Assembly: GCA_964403015.1 (NCBI GenBank)
Contig: CAYOEJ010000004.1
Location: 1 to 64,000 of the forward strand
From: CAYOEJ01 sp964403015
GTDB lineage: Bacteria; Actinomycetota; Actinomycetes; Actinomycetales; Actinomycetaceae
Length of the DNA: 64,000 nucleotides
Direction: 5' to 3'
Below, one piece after another: positions 16,919-25,227 of this stretch; the first letter of the stretch is position 1; the number at the start of each line of letters is the position of its first letter. The notes beneath the pieces were generated by a model, which saw nothing but the letters and a program-made list of their open reading frames with translations, ran no database searches and was not told the origin of the DNA. The translations under genes and the position numbers were made by a program.

Positions 16919-18762
16919 ATGCGAATCAAGAAAGCAAGCCTCGCACTTGTAGCTGCGAGCGCACTCGTTCTGAGCGCGTGCTCGAGCGCTGATGACGCCG
17001 ACAACAACGGCGACGGCACCAACGGAACCGCAACCACGACTGACGGCGACGGTGACGGCGGCTCAGAGCTACCGGGCTCCGATTACAACAAGGTCGAACC
17101 GGCTGAACTGACGCAGGGCGGCAATGTCACATTCGGCATTAGCCAGGCCCCAGTGAACTGGAACGGCATGCACGTAGACGGCAACACCGTCGACACCAAT
17201 GACATTCTTGGCTTCATGTCGCCAATCAACTGGATCTTCGACGAGACCGGTGCATGGGAGCCCAACCCCAACTTCGTTGAGTCCTACGANNNNNNNNNNN
17301 NNNNNNNNNNNNNNNNNNNNNNNNNNNNNNNNNNNNNNNNNNNNNNNNNNNNNNNNNNNNNNNNNNNNNNNNNNNNNNNNNNNNNNNNNCCACGGAAGGC
17401 GAAGGTTCGGAAGAGCCAGCTATGACCGTGACCCTCAAGCTCAATCCTGAGGCAAAGTGGAACGACGGCACGCCGATTACGGTTGCCGACTACCAGGCAA
17501 CCTGGGATGCATGTAACGATCCCAACGGTGAGTTCCAGTGTGCGTCCACCGACGGCTGGACCGCCATTGACTCCGTCGAGCAGGGCGCCGATGAGTTCGA
17601 GGTAGTTGCGAACTTCAACATCGCTTACCCGGACTGGTCAGCAAACCTTTCCACCGTTCAGCATGCTGGCGGCATGTCTGATCCGGAGACCTTCAACACC
17701 GGTTGGCTTAACTCTGACGACGTACACGGCTGGCTGACCGGTCCGTACAAGATTGAGAACGCTTCCGAGCGCACCATCACACTTTCTCCAAACGAGAACT
17801 GGTGGGGCGACGAGCCGAAGCTTGACACCGTAACCTTCTCGGTTCTCGAGGCTGAGGCTATGGCTCAGGCATTCGCTAACTCCGAGATCGACGTCATCGA
17901 CATGATCGTTGACGCTCCGACCTACGAGCTCGTGCAGAACCGCCAGGATGGCGTCGTCAAGATGTCCTCCTCCGTCCAGTGGCGTCACTTCACCTTCAAC
18001 TCGCGCGCAGACAACGTCGCTGATGTAGAGGTCCGCCGTGCGATCCAGAAGGGCGTAGACACCGCAGACATCGCTGCCTCCGACCTTGCAGGTATGCCTT
18101 ACGCTGACATCGACGTGAAGCTGGGTAACCACTTCTTCATGCCGAATCAGGAAGGCTACGAGGATCACTCGGTTGAGTACGACCCCGAGGGTGCGATGGC
18201 AGACCTCGAAGCACTCGGCTACGAGATGAACGACTCCACCGGCTACTACGAGAAGGACGGCGAGACCCTCGGCTTCACCTACCTCCGTATTACCGCAGTC
18301 CCTACATCTGAGAACGAGGGCGCAATGCTCCAGGATCAGATGGAGCAGATCGGCGTAGAGGTTAAGTTCCAGGACACCCCGTCCGCTGACTTCTTCGGCT
18401 ACGTCATCGGTGGCGAGTTCGAAGTTACCTCATTCGCTTGGAACGGTACCCCGTACCCGATGGCTAACGTAGGCCAGATCTACGGCAAGCCGTTCAACGA
18501 TGAGGGAACTCTCGTCAACTCGAACTTCACAGGCCTTGAGGTCCCGGAGATCGACGAGTACGTGACCCGCATCGCTGCCGAGACCGATCACGAAGAGCGC
18601 GTGAAGCTCACCAACGAAGTTGACCAGATCATCTGGGACAACGTCATGGTCCTTCCGATCTACTACCGTGCAACCCTCACCGCAGTCCCGGAGAACCTCG
18701 CCAACTTCGGCGCAACGGCCTTCGAGACCTTCCTTCCTGAGCACATCGGTTACACCGAGTGA
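16919..18762 (+). CDS. Peptide ABC transporter substrate-binding lipoprotein (interrupted by a scaffold gap)
   Basis: Extracytoplasmic binding protein of the importer (SBP family 5). The start at 16919 has AGAGGAGGA 8 nt upstream. A lipoprotein signal peptide with lipobox LSAC (Cys21) is followed by an acidic Gly/Asp/Thr-rich linker. After the gap (17290-17389), family blocks LKLNPEAKWNDGTPITVADY and WLTGPYKIEN are visible. The parts before and after the gap are in different frames as written, which only shows that the true gap is not exactly 100 bp; I treat it as one intact gene. About 207 bp upstream hold a possible own promoter and a repeated GATAACT. Confidence 0.9.
17290..17389. other. 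Scaffold gap (100 N)
   Basis: Placeholder inside the substrate-binding-protein gene. The frame change across it indicates the missing length differs from 100 by a non-multiple of three. Confidence 0.95.
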
Positions 18763-19080
18763 TCGCCTAGCAATAGCTAGTTAGGAAACGGTGCGATAGC
18801 ACTAAACATCAGGAGCCCGGCTTGTGAGAACAGGCCGGGCTCCTTTGTGCCTTGGTGTGGGAAGTATGTTTTGCCTATGGGGCGGATCGCTAAGGGTTTT
18901 GCTGACCAAAGTCCGGGTGCTAAGGTTGTGGACATGTCACATTTGCATTTTCGTTGATTGGTGCGCGTTCGCGCGCTAATCACTAGGTCATAAGACTCCG
19001 TCGAGAATCTCCGGGGTAAAGAAGCTCGTTGTTGAGCAGGTGCCCGGCCGATTGGCTGAACCGAATCGACGAGCGCCTAA
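18763..19080. other. Intergenic region with terminator and probable ABC exporter promoter
   Basis: About 318 bp. It begins with the terminator at 18811-18844. Further on, an imperfect inverted repeat TGATTGGTGCGCG (18955-18967) with CGCGCTAATCA (18972-18982) could be a regulator site for the exporter. No gene seen. Confidence 0.45.
18811..18844 (+). terminator. Rho-independent terminator of the peptide transporter operon
   Basis: AGGAGCCCGGC (18811-18821) pairs perfectly with GCCGGGCTCCT (18834-18844), loop 12 nt, then TTTG. GC-rich stem with a short T tract. Confidence 0.8.
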
Positions 19081-21168
19081 GTGTCAAAGGATGACATCGT
19101 GAAGTTTCCATCGTATCGCCCGCGTTCTTCGCAATCGTATCGCCGCAACCTCGCACGTCGAGAGTCCCTAGAGCGCCGAACCGAGGCACGGGAGGTCCGC
19201 CGCGTCGAGCGCCGCGGACGTGCGATCAATCAGCGCAAGTTCGAAGTGGGCCCGTCGCCAAAGAACTGGCCCGAGTTTATGGAACTTGATGCCACACCGA
19301 CTGCGAACCCGAAAAAGGTTTTGCTCTCGACGATGACAAGCAACTGGCAGTTCCTCAGCGTCACTGCCCTCGCGTTTTTGTTCGTGTATGTCGGTTCAGC
19401 ACTCGTGCCATGGGCGCTCGGCATCTTCTTGGACTCGGGAATCGAGCGAGGACTAACCTCGGCTCTTCTTCCGGGCTTTTTGCTCATGCTCGGCATGGTC
19501 ATCATCCGTGCCGTAGGCGCGTTCTCCGAGCCACTCGCCATGGTTGCGTGGATGCGCGGTGCCTTTGTGTGGCGCCGCGACATGGTGCACAAGATCGCCG
19601 GTGCACGCGGTGGAGGTCGCGACCGAAAACCTTCGGGTGAAATCGTTTCTGCGGTTACGTCGGACACGCAGAAGGTCGGAAACCTGATGTTCGGTGTGCC
19701 GTCGTCCATCGGTGCCATTGCCGCGTTCGTGGTCATTGTGGTGCTCATGCTCGCGACGTCTTTGCGCCTTGGTCTGATAGTTGCCATTGGCTTACCCGTC
19801 ATCATTTTGGCGATGAGTTTTCTTGTTAAACCACTGCAAAAAAGACTTAATGCCCAGCGTGAAGAACGAGGCAAACTTACAACTCTCGGTGCCGACGCCG
19901 TCGTGGGCCTACGCGTTCTGCGCGGCGTAGGTGGCGAAGATTCCTATAACGAGAAGTATGCCGAGCAGTCCGAACGTGTACGGGATACGGGCATTCACGC
20001 CGCCGCACTTCAAGCATTGCTTGGCGGGCTCACTACCGCAGTGCCAGCCGTGTTTACCGCACTTATCGTGGGACTCGGACTCTGGGAAGTCTACGACGGA
20101 AACCTCTCCTACGGTGACTTGGTCGCATTCTACGGATACACCGCTTACCTCGCGGTACCGGTATCGGCCGCGACCCAGTTCTTCCAGATGCTTTCTGATG
20201 CTCGAGTTGGCGCAAGCCGAATCGAGAAGATACTTTCGCTTGAACCGCTCACGAGCGACGACGCCGTAGTCTCGGACGCTCCCCAGCCAGACTGGTCTTC
20301 GGCCTCGCTGCGAGACGAAACCTCCGGCGTCGTCGTCCACGCCGGGAAGATGACTGCCCTCGTAGCCGCGGAACCGCAGGTCAGTTCCGATCTCGCGGAG
20401 CGCCTCGCACGTACCGACGACGAATACACTGTGACTGCACTGTGGCCGCGTGCGCGTACGGCAACAGATGACACTGGCGCGGTCGCGTCCAGCGAGTTCG
20501 AAAGCGTGGAGCTCGGCGCACTTCCGCTTCGCACGGTTCGCGAATCGATCGTGTTGTCCGACGCCGTAGCGCAACTATTCCAGGGGCGCCTGCGGTCAAA
20601 CTTCAATGCTGCCCGCGCGGATGAACCTATCGCTCGTGAGGTGCCTGTCCAGATGGCTGATACGGGCGATGGGTCTGGTATTGCCCACCGTGATCACCTA
20701 CGCAGTCCGGAAGCTGCCAGCGATGAGGAAATCTCCGTGGCTGTGGATGTGGCCGACGCTCAGGACATCGTTCTCGGGCTCGAAGAGGGACTCGACGGCT
20801 ACGTCGCAGAGCGCGGCCGTTCGCTGTCGGGCGGCCAGCGCCAACGCGTGGCCCTTGCTCGCGCAGTCCTGACCGAGGCACCGATTCTAGTTCTGGTAGA
20901 GCCCACGTCGGCAGTCGACTCGCATACCGAATCCCGAGTCGCAGCCAAGCTGCGCGAACAGCGTGAGAATCGCACAACCGTCGTCGTCAGCGCATCTCCG
21001 ATCGTGCTGGGAACGATGGACGACGTAATTCTTTTAGATAACGACGGGCACGAGGTCATCCGCGGGCGACATCAGGACTTGCTGGACGACCCCCGCTACT
21101 ACAACATCGTGCATCGAGCCTCCGGTGGGGCCGAGGATGAAGCCGAGGACGAGGGGACGGCCAAGTGA
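19081..21168 (+). CDS. ABC exporter half-transporter with degenerate ATP site (subunit A)
   Basis: Heterodimeric multidrug-type exporter subunit, 695 residues: a basic N-terminal tail of ~70, six membrane helices (about 85-360) and a nucleotide-binding domain. The domain keeps the signature LSGGQRQRVALARA (582-595) and the Glu after Walker B (607), but the Walker A position reads AAEPQVSSD (429-437) with no Gly/Lys, the Walker B Asp is Val606 and the H-loop His is replaced (SAS, 637-639). It cannot form its own ATP site but can donate the signature to its partner. GTG start. Overlaps the partner's start by 4 bp. Confidence 0.9.
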   Translation: MSKDDIVKFPSYRPRSSQSYRRNLARRESLERRTEAREVRRVERRGRAINQRKFEVGPSPKNWPEFMELDATPTANPKKVLLSTMTSNWQFLSVTALAFLFVYVGSALVPWALGIFLDSGIERGLTSALLPGFLLMLGMVIIRAVGAFSEPLAMVAWMRGAFVWRRDMVHKIAGARGGGRDRKPSGEIVSAVTSDTQKVGNLMFGVPSSIGAIAAFVVIVVLMLATSLRLGLIVAIGLPVIILAMSFLVKPLQKRLNAQREERGKLTTLGADAVVGLRVLRGVGGEDSYNEKYAEQSERVRDTGIHAAALQALLGGLTTAVPAVFTALIVGLGLWEVYDGNLSYGDLVAFYGYTAYLAVPVSAATQFFQMLSDARVGASRIEKILSLEPLTSDDAVVSDAPQPDWSSASLRDETSGVVVHAGKMTALVAAEPQVSSDLAERLARTDDEYTVTALWPRARTATDDTGAVASSEFESVELGALPLRTVRESIVLSDAVAQLFQGRLRSNFNAARADEPIAREVPVQMADTGDGSGIAHRDHLRSPEAASDEEISVAVDVADAQDIVLGLEEGLDGYVAERGRSLSGGQRQRVALARAVLTEAPILVLVEPTSAVDSHTESRVAAKLREQRENRTTVVVSASPIVLGTMDDVILLDNDGHEVIRGRHQDLLDDPRYYNIVHRASGGAEDEAEDEGTAK

Positions 21169-22895
21169 AGCTACCTATTGCTACAAACGGTACTGTCGCA
21201 CGCAAGATTGCGGCGCTTGTCGCCCTCTTCAAAGGCGAGCTCGCTCTGGTGCTGGGGATCCAACTACTCGTGGCTGTCGCCACGGTCATCACACCGTGGG
21301 TGATTGGCTCGACGTTCGACGCGGTTGCTGAAGGCACCACGGGCGATGTGATTCGGCGAAACATCACCATCTTGATCGCGGCAGTCATTCTGCAGAGCCT
21401 GACGGCCTGGTACGGCGAATACAAATCTCGCGTGCTGGGCCAAAAGGTCTTCAACGTGCTGCGCGTCGAGCTCGTATCTACCGTTACTCACCTTCCGCTA
21501 TCCGTCGTTGAATCCGCGGGCACCGGCGATCTTCTGGGAAGAACCACAACCGACGTCGATCGCATCGAGTTCATCGTGCGCGTGGGTATTTCACGCATCA
21601 TGATGCTCGCGATGCAGGTGGTCGTCACCGTCGTCGCGTCGGTGCTCATCGACTGGCGAATTGGATTTGTGGTCGTACTGTCCTTCGTGCCGATGTTCTT
21701 CGTGATTCGGAAGTACCTGCGCAGAACGATTGCAGCCTACCTCGCATCATCGGCGCTTTACGCTGAGGTCTCCGGTGACATCACCGAAACAGTAGAGCAT
21801 TCGGCCACCGTAGACTCCCTTGCCATGGCCGATCACAGGTCTCGCCGTACCCACACGCTCTTGAAGGAGCAGTGGGACAACGAGCGTTACTCGGCTGTCA
21901 TGCGCGCGATCTTCTCCGCCTCGATGGTCATGATCCTTTTTGCTCCGGTGATCATCGCGGTGCTGTGGGGCTCGTGGCTCGTTGGCTTAGGCGTGAGCAC
22001 GGTGGGTGCCGTTGCCGCCGTCGCGCTGTACGCACAGCAATTGCGCGGCCCGCTCGATGAACTCTCGTGGTGGATTGACGAGCTGCAGTTTGCGGCCGTT
22101 GCTCTCGCGCGTATCTTCGGTGTGGCGGAAGTCGAGCCTGACCGCGTAACAGGAACCGAAGTTCCGGCGGGTGAAGAGATCGCGGTCGACGACGTGTCCT
22201 TCTCATACCGCGACGGTGTCCCCGTACTGCGTGACGTGAGCCTCGACGTGAAACCGGGGGAGAGGCTCGCCATCGTGGGCCCGTCCGGAGCCGGCAAATC
22301 CACACTTGGCAGGCTTATCGCCGGTGTCAATCCGCCCGACTCGGGTTCGATTTCCGTTGGTGGTGTAGAGGTCACCCGCATTCCGGAAAAGGCGCTGCAT
22401 TCCGTGGTCGCGCTTGTCACCCAAGAGAACCACGTATTCGTAGGCACGCTCGGCGACAATCTTCGTTTTGCCGCCCCCGACGCTAGCGACGAGGAACTCT
22501 TTGCCGCGCTGGAGACGGTCGACGCCGTGTGGGTTCGCTCGCTCGCGGATGGGCTTGACACCAAGGTAGGTTCGGGCGCGATGGAACTCGCTCCCGCGCA
22601 GGCTCAGCAACTGGCTCTTGCACGCATCGTCTTGCTCGATCCAGATGTGTTGATTCTTGACGAGGCAACGTCGCTCCTTGACCCGACCGCGGCTCGCTCG
22701 GCAGAGTTAGCACTCTCCCGGGTTCTCGAGGGCAGGACCGTTATCTCGATTGCGCACAGGCTCTACACCGCTTACGACGCCGATCGGGTAGCCGTCATGA
22801 TCGACGGCGAGGTTGCCGAGCTCGGAGGTCATGAGGAACTCGTGGCACTCGGTGGCGAGTACGCCTCGCTGTGGGAGACCTGGCAGCAGGACTAG
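21165..22895 (+). CDS. ABC exporter half-transporter with catalytic Walker motifs but lost signature (subunit B)
   Basis: Partner of the preceding subunit, 576 residues: six helices (about 15-310) then the ATPase domain. Walker A GPSGAGKST (372-380, Lys378), Walker B LILDEATS (Asp499, Glu500) and H-loop IAHRL are intact, but the LSGGQ signature reads LAPAQ (475-479). The dimer would have a single composite ATP site: Walker A/B/H from this chain and LSGGQ from subunit A. Exported substrate unknown. GTG start inside the upstream stop (GTGA). Confidence 0.9.
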   Translation: MKLPIATNGTVARKIAALVALFKGELALVLGIQLLVAVATVITPWVIGSTFDAVAEGTTGDVIRRNITILIAAVILQSLTAWYGEYKSRVLGQKVFNVLRVELVSTVTHLPLSVVESAGTGDLLGRTTTDVDRIEFIVRVGISRIMMLAMQVVVTVVASVLIDWRIGFVVVLSFVPMFFVIRKYLRRTIAAYLASSALYAEVSGDITETVEHSATVDSLAMADHRSRRTHTLLKEQWDNERYSAVMRAIFSASMVMILFAPVIIAVLWGSWLVGLGVSTVGAVAAVALYAQQLRGPLDELSWWIDELQFAAVALARIFGVAEVEPDRVTGTEVPAGEEIAVDDVSFSYRDGVPVLRDVSLDVKPGERLAIVGPSGAGKSTLGRLIAGVNPPDSGSISVGGVEVTRIPEKALHSVVALVTQENHVFVGTLGDNLRFAAPDASDEELFAALETVDAVWVRSLADGLDTKVGSGAMELAPAQAQQLALARIVLLDPDVLILDEATSLLDPTAARSAELALSRVLEGRTVISIAHRLYTAYDADRVAVMIDGEVAELGGHEELVALGGEYASLWETWQQD

Positions 22896-22934
22896 AGTTG
22901 GCACCCGATCCGCACGGACGGAAGCTGTCGAGAG

Positions 22935-22940
22935 TAGGAT
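22935..22940 (+). promoter_or_regulatory. Putative -10 box of a leaderless DUF456 transcript
   Basis: TAGGAT lies exactly 6 nt before the ATG at 22947, with no Shine-Dalgarno, consistent with transcription starting at the start codon. Confidence 0.5.
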
Positions 22941-22946
22941 TTATCC

Positions 22947-23414
22947 ATGTTTGAGCCCATCATCTTCATCATCGTTGCGCTGCTTGCCCTCTTCGGCTCG
23001 CTCACGCAGATCTATCCCGGCAACGGCGTGCTTGTTGTGGGCGTGCTGCTATGGGCGTTCGAAATCGGTGGCCAAGCCTGGTGGTGGTTCGGCGGGATCT
23101 CGCTTCTGGTCCTGATCTCAATGGTGGTGAAGTATCTTCTGCCGGCGAAGTACATGAAGCGGGAGGGGGTTTCGAACCGGACGCTGCTTATCGGCGCGCT
23201 CTTTGGCATCGTCGGGTTCTTCGTCATCCCATTCGTGGGCCTCTTTATTGGTTTCCCGATTGGCGTCTACGTCGCCGAGTTGGCGAACGGGCGCGAGACG
23301 GCGTGGCCGAAGACTGTCATTGCCGTGAAGGGCGTGGGCGCGACGATCGCGCTCGAGGTGCTTGCGACTGCGATTGCACTGGCCATCTGGGCGCTGGCGA
23401 TGTTTGTTTTGTAA
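22947..23414 (+). CDS. DUF456 family membrane protein
   Basis: A 155-residue integral membrane protein with about four hydrophobic stretches, containing the Gly-rich segment IGALFGIVGFFVIPFVG and the following FPIGVYVAEL, which match DUF456. Function unknown. Likely leaderless. It converges with a PH-like gene across a 31-bp junction filled with 14-bp repeats. Confidence 0.8.
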   Translation: MFEPIIFIIVALLALFGSLTQIYPGNGVLVVGVLLWAFEIGGQAWWWFGGISLLVLISMVVKYLLPAKYMKREGVSNRTLLIGALFGIVGFFVIPFVGLFIGFPIGVYVAELANGRETAWPKTVIAVKGVGATIALEVLATAIALAIWALAMFVL

Positions 23415-23415
23415 G

Positions 23416-23457
23416 GTCTAGCTCGCAGCGTCTAGCTCAGGCCGCCTAGCTCATGAA
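23416..23457. repeat. Three 14-bp tandem units at a convergent gene end
   Basis: Units 23416-23429, 23430-23443 and 23444-23457 share G(T/C)CTAGCTC. The stop codon of the minus-strand gene (23446-23448) lies in the third unit, so its stop context is present three times. Confidence 0.75.
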
Positions 23458-24060
23458 GGTGAAGGCGGCCGCGAGCACGGTCACGATCACGGCGATCACA
23501 GGGATCGGCATGATATTCATCTTGGTGGTTTCACCCCAGTCGGAGCCGATGCGTGCAAGATCGCGGCGCAGGTAGGCGTCGCTACGGATATCGCGTGCCC
23601 GCAACGTGATGGTGTCCGCGGCGAAGGGGAGTGGAACTACTCGCTCCACGCGCTTTTCTTCCATCGTCCATACGATCTCTTCTTCAACTTGGCGTTTGCG
23701 ATCACGCCAAGAGTTTTGCACGAGACCAGTGCGCGACGGCAGACCCCACACACTGATCCTCTTGCCCGAGTGGGTGTCGATATAGAGTCCCCACCGATTT
23801 TCAACGAAGTTCAGATCCGCCCACGGCACGAGCCATTCGCGGAAAATATTGATAACCCTCAGTCCGGAAGGGCCAACTTCTAGGCGCGGATTCCAAAAAA
23901 CCGCCCAGCCTATTGCTGCAATCGCGAGCAAAATAGGCGCGACCCACAGAATCTCGCCCATGCCGCCATTGATGCCCGATCCGATGAGGATCGCTACAGC
24001 GGCGACACCCATGAGAACGGCATAGATCCGGGTCGACTTTCCTCGCATTACTACAGTCAT
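23446..24060 (-). CDS. PH domain-containing membrane protein
   Basis: A 204-residue protein: two N-terminal membrane helices (about 12-52), a bacterial PH-like beta-rich domain (about 57-110, with NPRLEVGPSGLRVIN and WADLNFVENRW) and a C-terminal helix. This matches the actinobacterial PH domain-containing protein family. Role unknown, possibly envelope or protein-protein anchoring. Immediately downstream (7 bp) of the prolyl aminopeptidase on the same strand. Confidence 0.72.
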   Translation of the reverse strand: MTVVMRGKSTRIYAVLMGVAAVAILIGSGINGGMGEILWVAPILLAIAAIGWAVFWNPRLEVGPSGLRVINIFREWLVPWADLNFVENRWGLYIDTHSGKRISVWGLPSRTGLVQNSWRDRKRQVEEEIVWTMEEKRVERVVPLPFAADTITLRARDIRSDAYLRRDLARIGSDWGETTKMNIMPIPVIAVIVTVLAAAFTFMS

Positions 24061-24067
24061 AGGTCCA

Positions 24068-25075
24068 TCATCTCAAGCTGGTGGCTAGTTCTGCCAAAGC
24101 AGCGGCCGCGGCTGCGACCATTTTCTCACCGCCGTGCCCTTCGTCCTCGACGACGGTTAGCGAAGAGTTCGGCATCATCTGATGAATCTTCCATGCGAAC
24201 CATGCGGGTCCAGATACATCGAGGCGCCCGTGAACGATCGCAGCAGGAATCGTGGCCGCCGCACCAAGGTCGTCTTCCAGCGGTGGGAACGTTGCACTGG
24301 TGAAGAAACCTCCGCGAGCCCAATACTGGGGAGCCAGTGTAGCCATGTCGCGGGCAGCGTCGTCGATTCGCGCTGCCTTGCGCCCACCGCTACCGATTGA
24401 AATATGGGCGTCTTCCCAACGCAGCCACGCGCTGATCGTGCGCTCGCGAACCGCTGGGTCAGCGTCGACGACGCCGGAGGCGGCGACATCGATGAGCCGC
24501 GGCTGGGCTGGGTGGGCGGCATCGGGTGAACCGGATGGGGACGAAGCCGAAAGCGATGTCGGACTGTAGCCAACGGCGTCGGCGAGCTCCGCCCATGCCT
24601 CGGGATAGACGAGCTTCACGCCCTCGGTGATCCACTCGATGTAACGAGGAGAGGTTGTCGCGATCGCCATGAGAACCAGAGCTCGAACGCGCTGAGGATA
24701 GCTGCGGGCATATGCGAGCGCGAGCGCGGTTCCCCACGAGACACCGTAGATCACCCACTCCTCGATACCGAGCTCTTCGCGAAGCTGCTCGATGTCCGCG
24801 ATGAGCTGCATGGTGGTGTTGGCTTCGAGATTGTGTGCGGGATCTGTGGCGCGAGGGACCGATCTGCCGCATCCGCGCTGGTCGAAGCCTATGAGACGCC
24901 AGAGTGCCGGATCGAATAGCTGGGTCCAGCCACGTTTGCCTAGACCGCCTCCGGGCCCGCCATGGAGGTAGAGCGCCGGCATGCCCTCGGGGCTCCCGTG
25001 TTCCTCCCAATACGTTGTTTGATCGTCAGGCGCAGTGAGGTATCCGGACCGGTGGGCGGTCGAGCGTTCAAACAT
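24068..25075 (-). CDS. pip: Prolyl aminopeptidase (S33)
   Basis: Cytoplasmic serine peptidase removing N-terminal proline. The 335-residue alpha/beta hydrolase has YLHGGPGGG (oxyanion), FDQRGCGRS, the nucleophile elbow GVSWGT, the acid in HGRLDVS and the His in EDEGHGG, all characteristic of S33 prolyl iminopeptidases. The start at 25075 is preferred over one 17 codons upstream because TACGCT lies exactly 6 nt before it, implying a leaderless mRNA, and homologs begin near here. Confidence 0.93.
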   Translation of the reverse strand: MFERSTAHRSGYLTAPDDQTTYWEEHGSPEGMPALYLHGGPGGGLGKRGWTQLFDPALWRLIGFDQRGCGRSVPRATDPAHNLEANTTMQLIADIEQLREELGIEEWVIYGVSWGTALALAYARSYPQRVRALVLMAIATTSPRYIEWITEGVKLVYPEAWAELADAVGYSPTSLSASSPSGSPDAAHPAQPRLIDVAASGVVDADPAVRERTISAWLRWEDAHISIGSGGRKAARIDDAARDMATLAPQYWARGGFFTSATFPPLEDDLGAAATIPAAIVHGRLDVSGPAWFAWKIHQMMPNSSLTVVEDEGHGGEKMVAAAAAALAELATSLR

Positions 25076-25081
25076 GGTACG

Positions 25082-25087
25082 AGCGTA
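25082..25087 (-). promoter_or_regulatory. Putative -10 box of leaderless pip
   Basis: Read on the minus strand: TACGCT, 6 nt, then ATG at 25075. No ribosome-binding site. Confidence 0.5.
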
Positions 25088-25227
25088 ACGCACATTGCCG
25101 CGCCCGCTTTGTTCTCTCGCTCGCATTTCGGTGATTTTTTGTCTCTTAGGGTGTTCTCAGCGCCCGCGCCGTCGTAAACTTGCGGGGCGCCACCGCGGTG
25201 CACATTTTCAAGAGACCGGAAGAATAT

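Noticed and set aside
17199..17471. Frameshift in the substrate-binding-protein gene
   Set aside because: The frame changes only across the 100-N placeholder, whose true length is unknown, so there is no evidence of mutation.
18763..19080. tRNA or small RNA gene
   Set aside because: No cloverleaf elements or TTCRA box; only a terminator and one imperfect inverted repeat.
19081..21168. Inactivated (pseudo) ABC transporter gene
   Set aside because: The frame is intact over 695 codons, LSGGQ is perfect and the partner's losses are complementary, so the degeneration looks functional.
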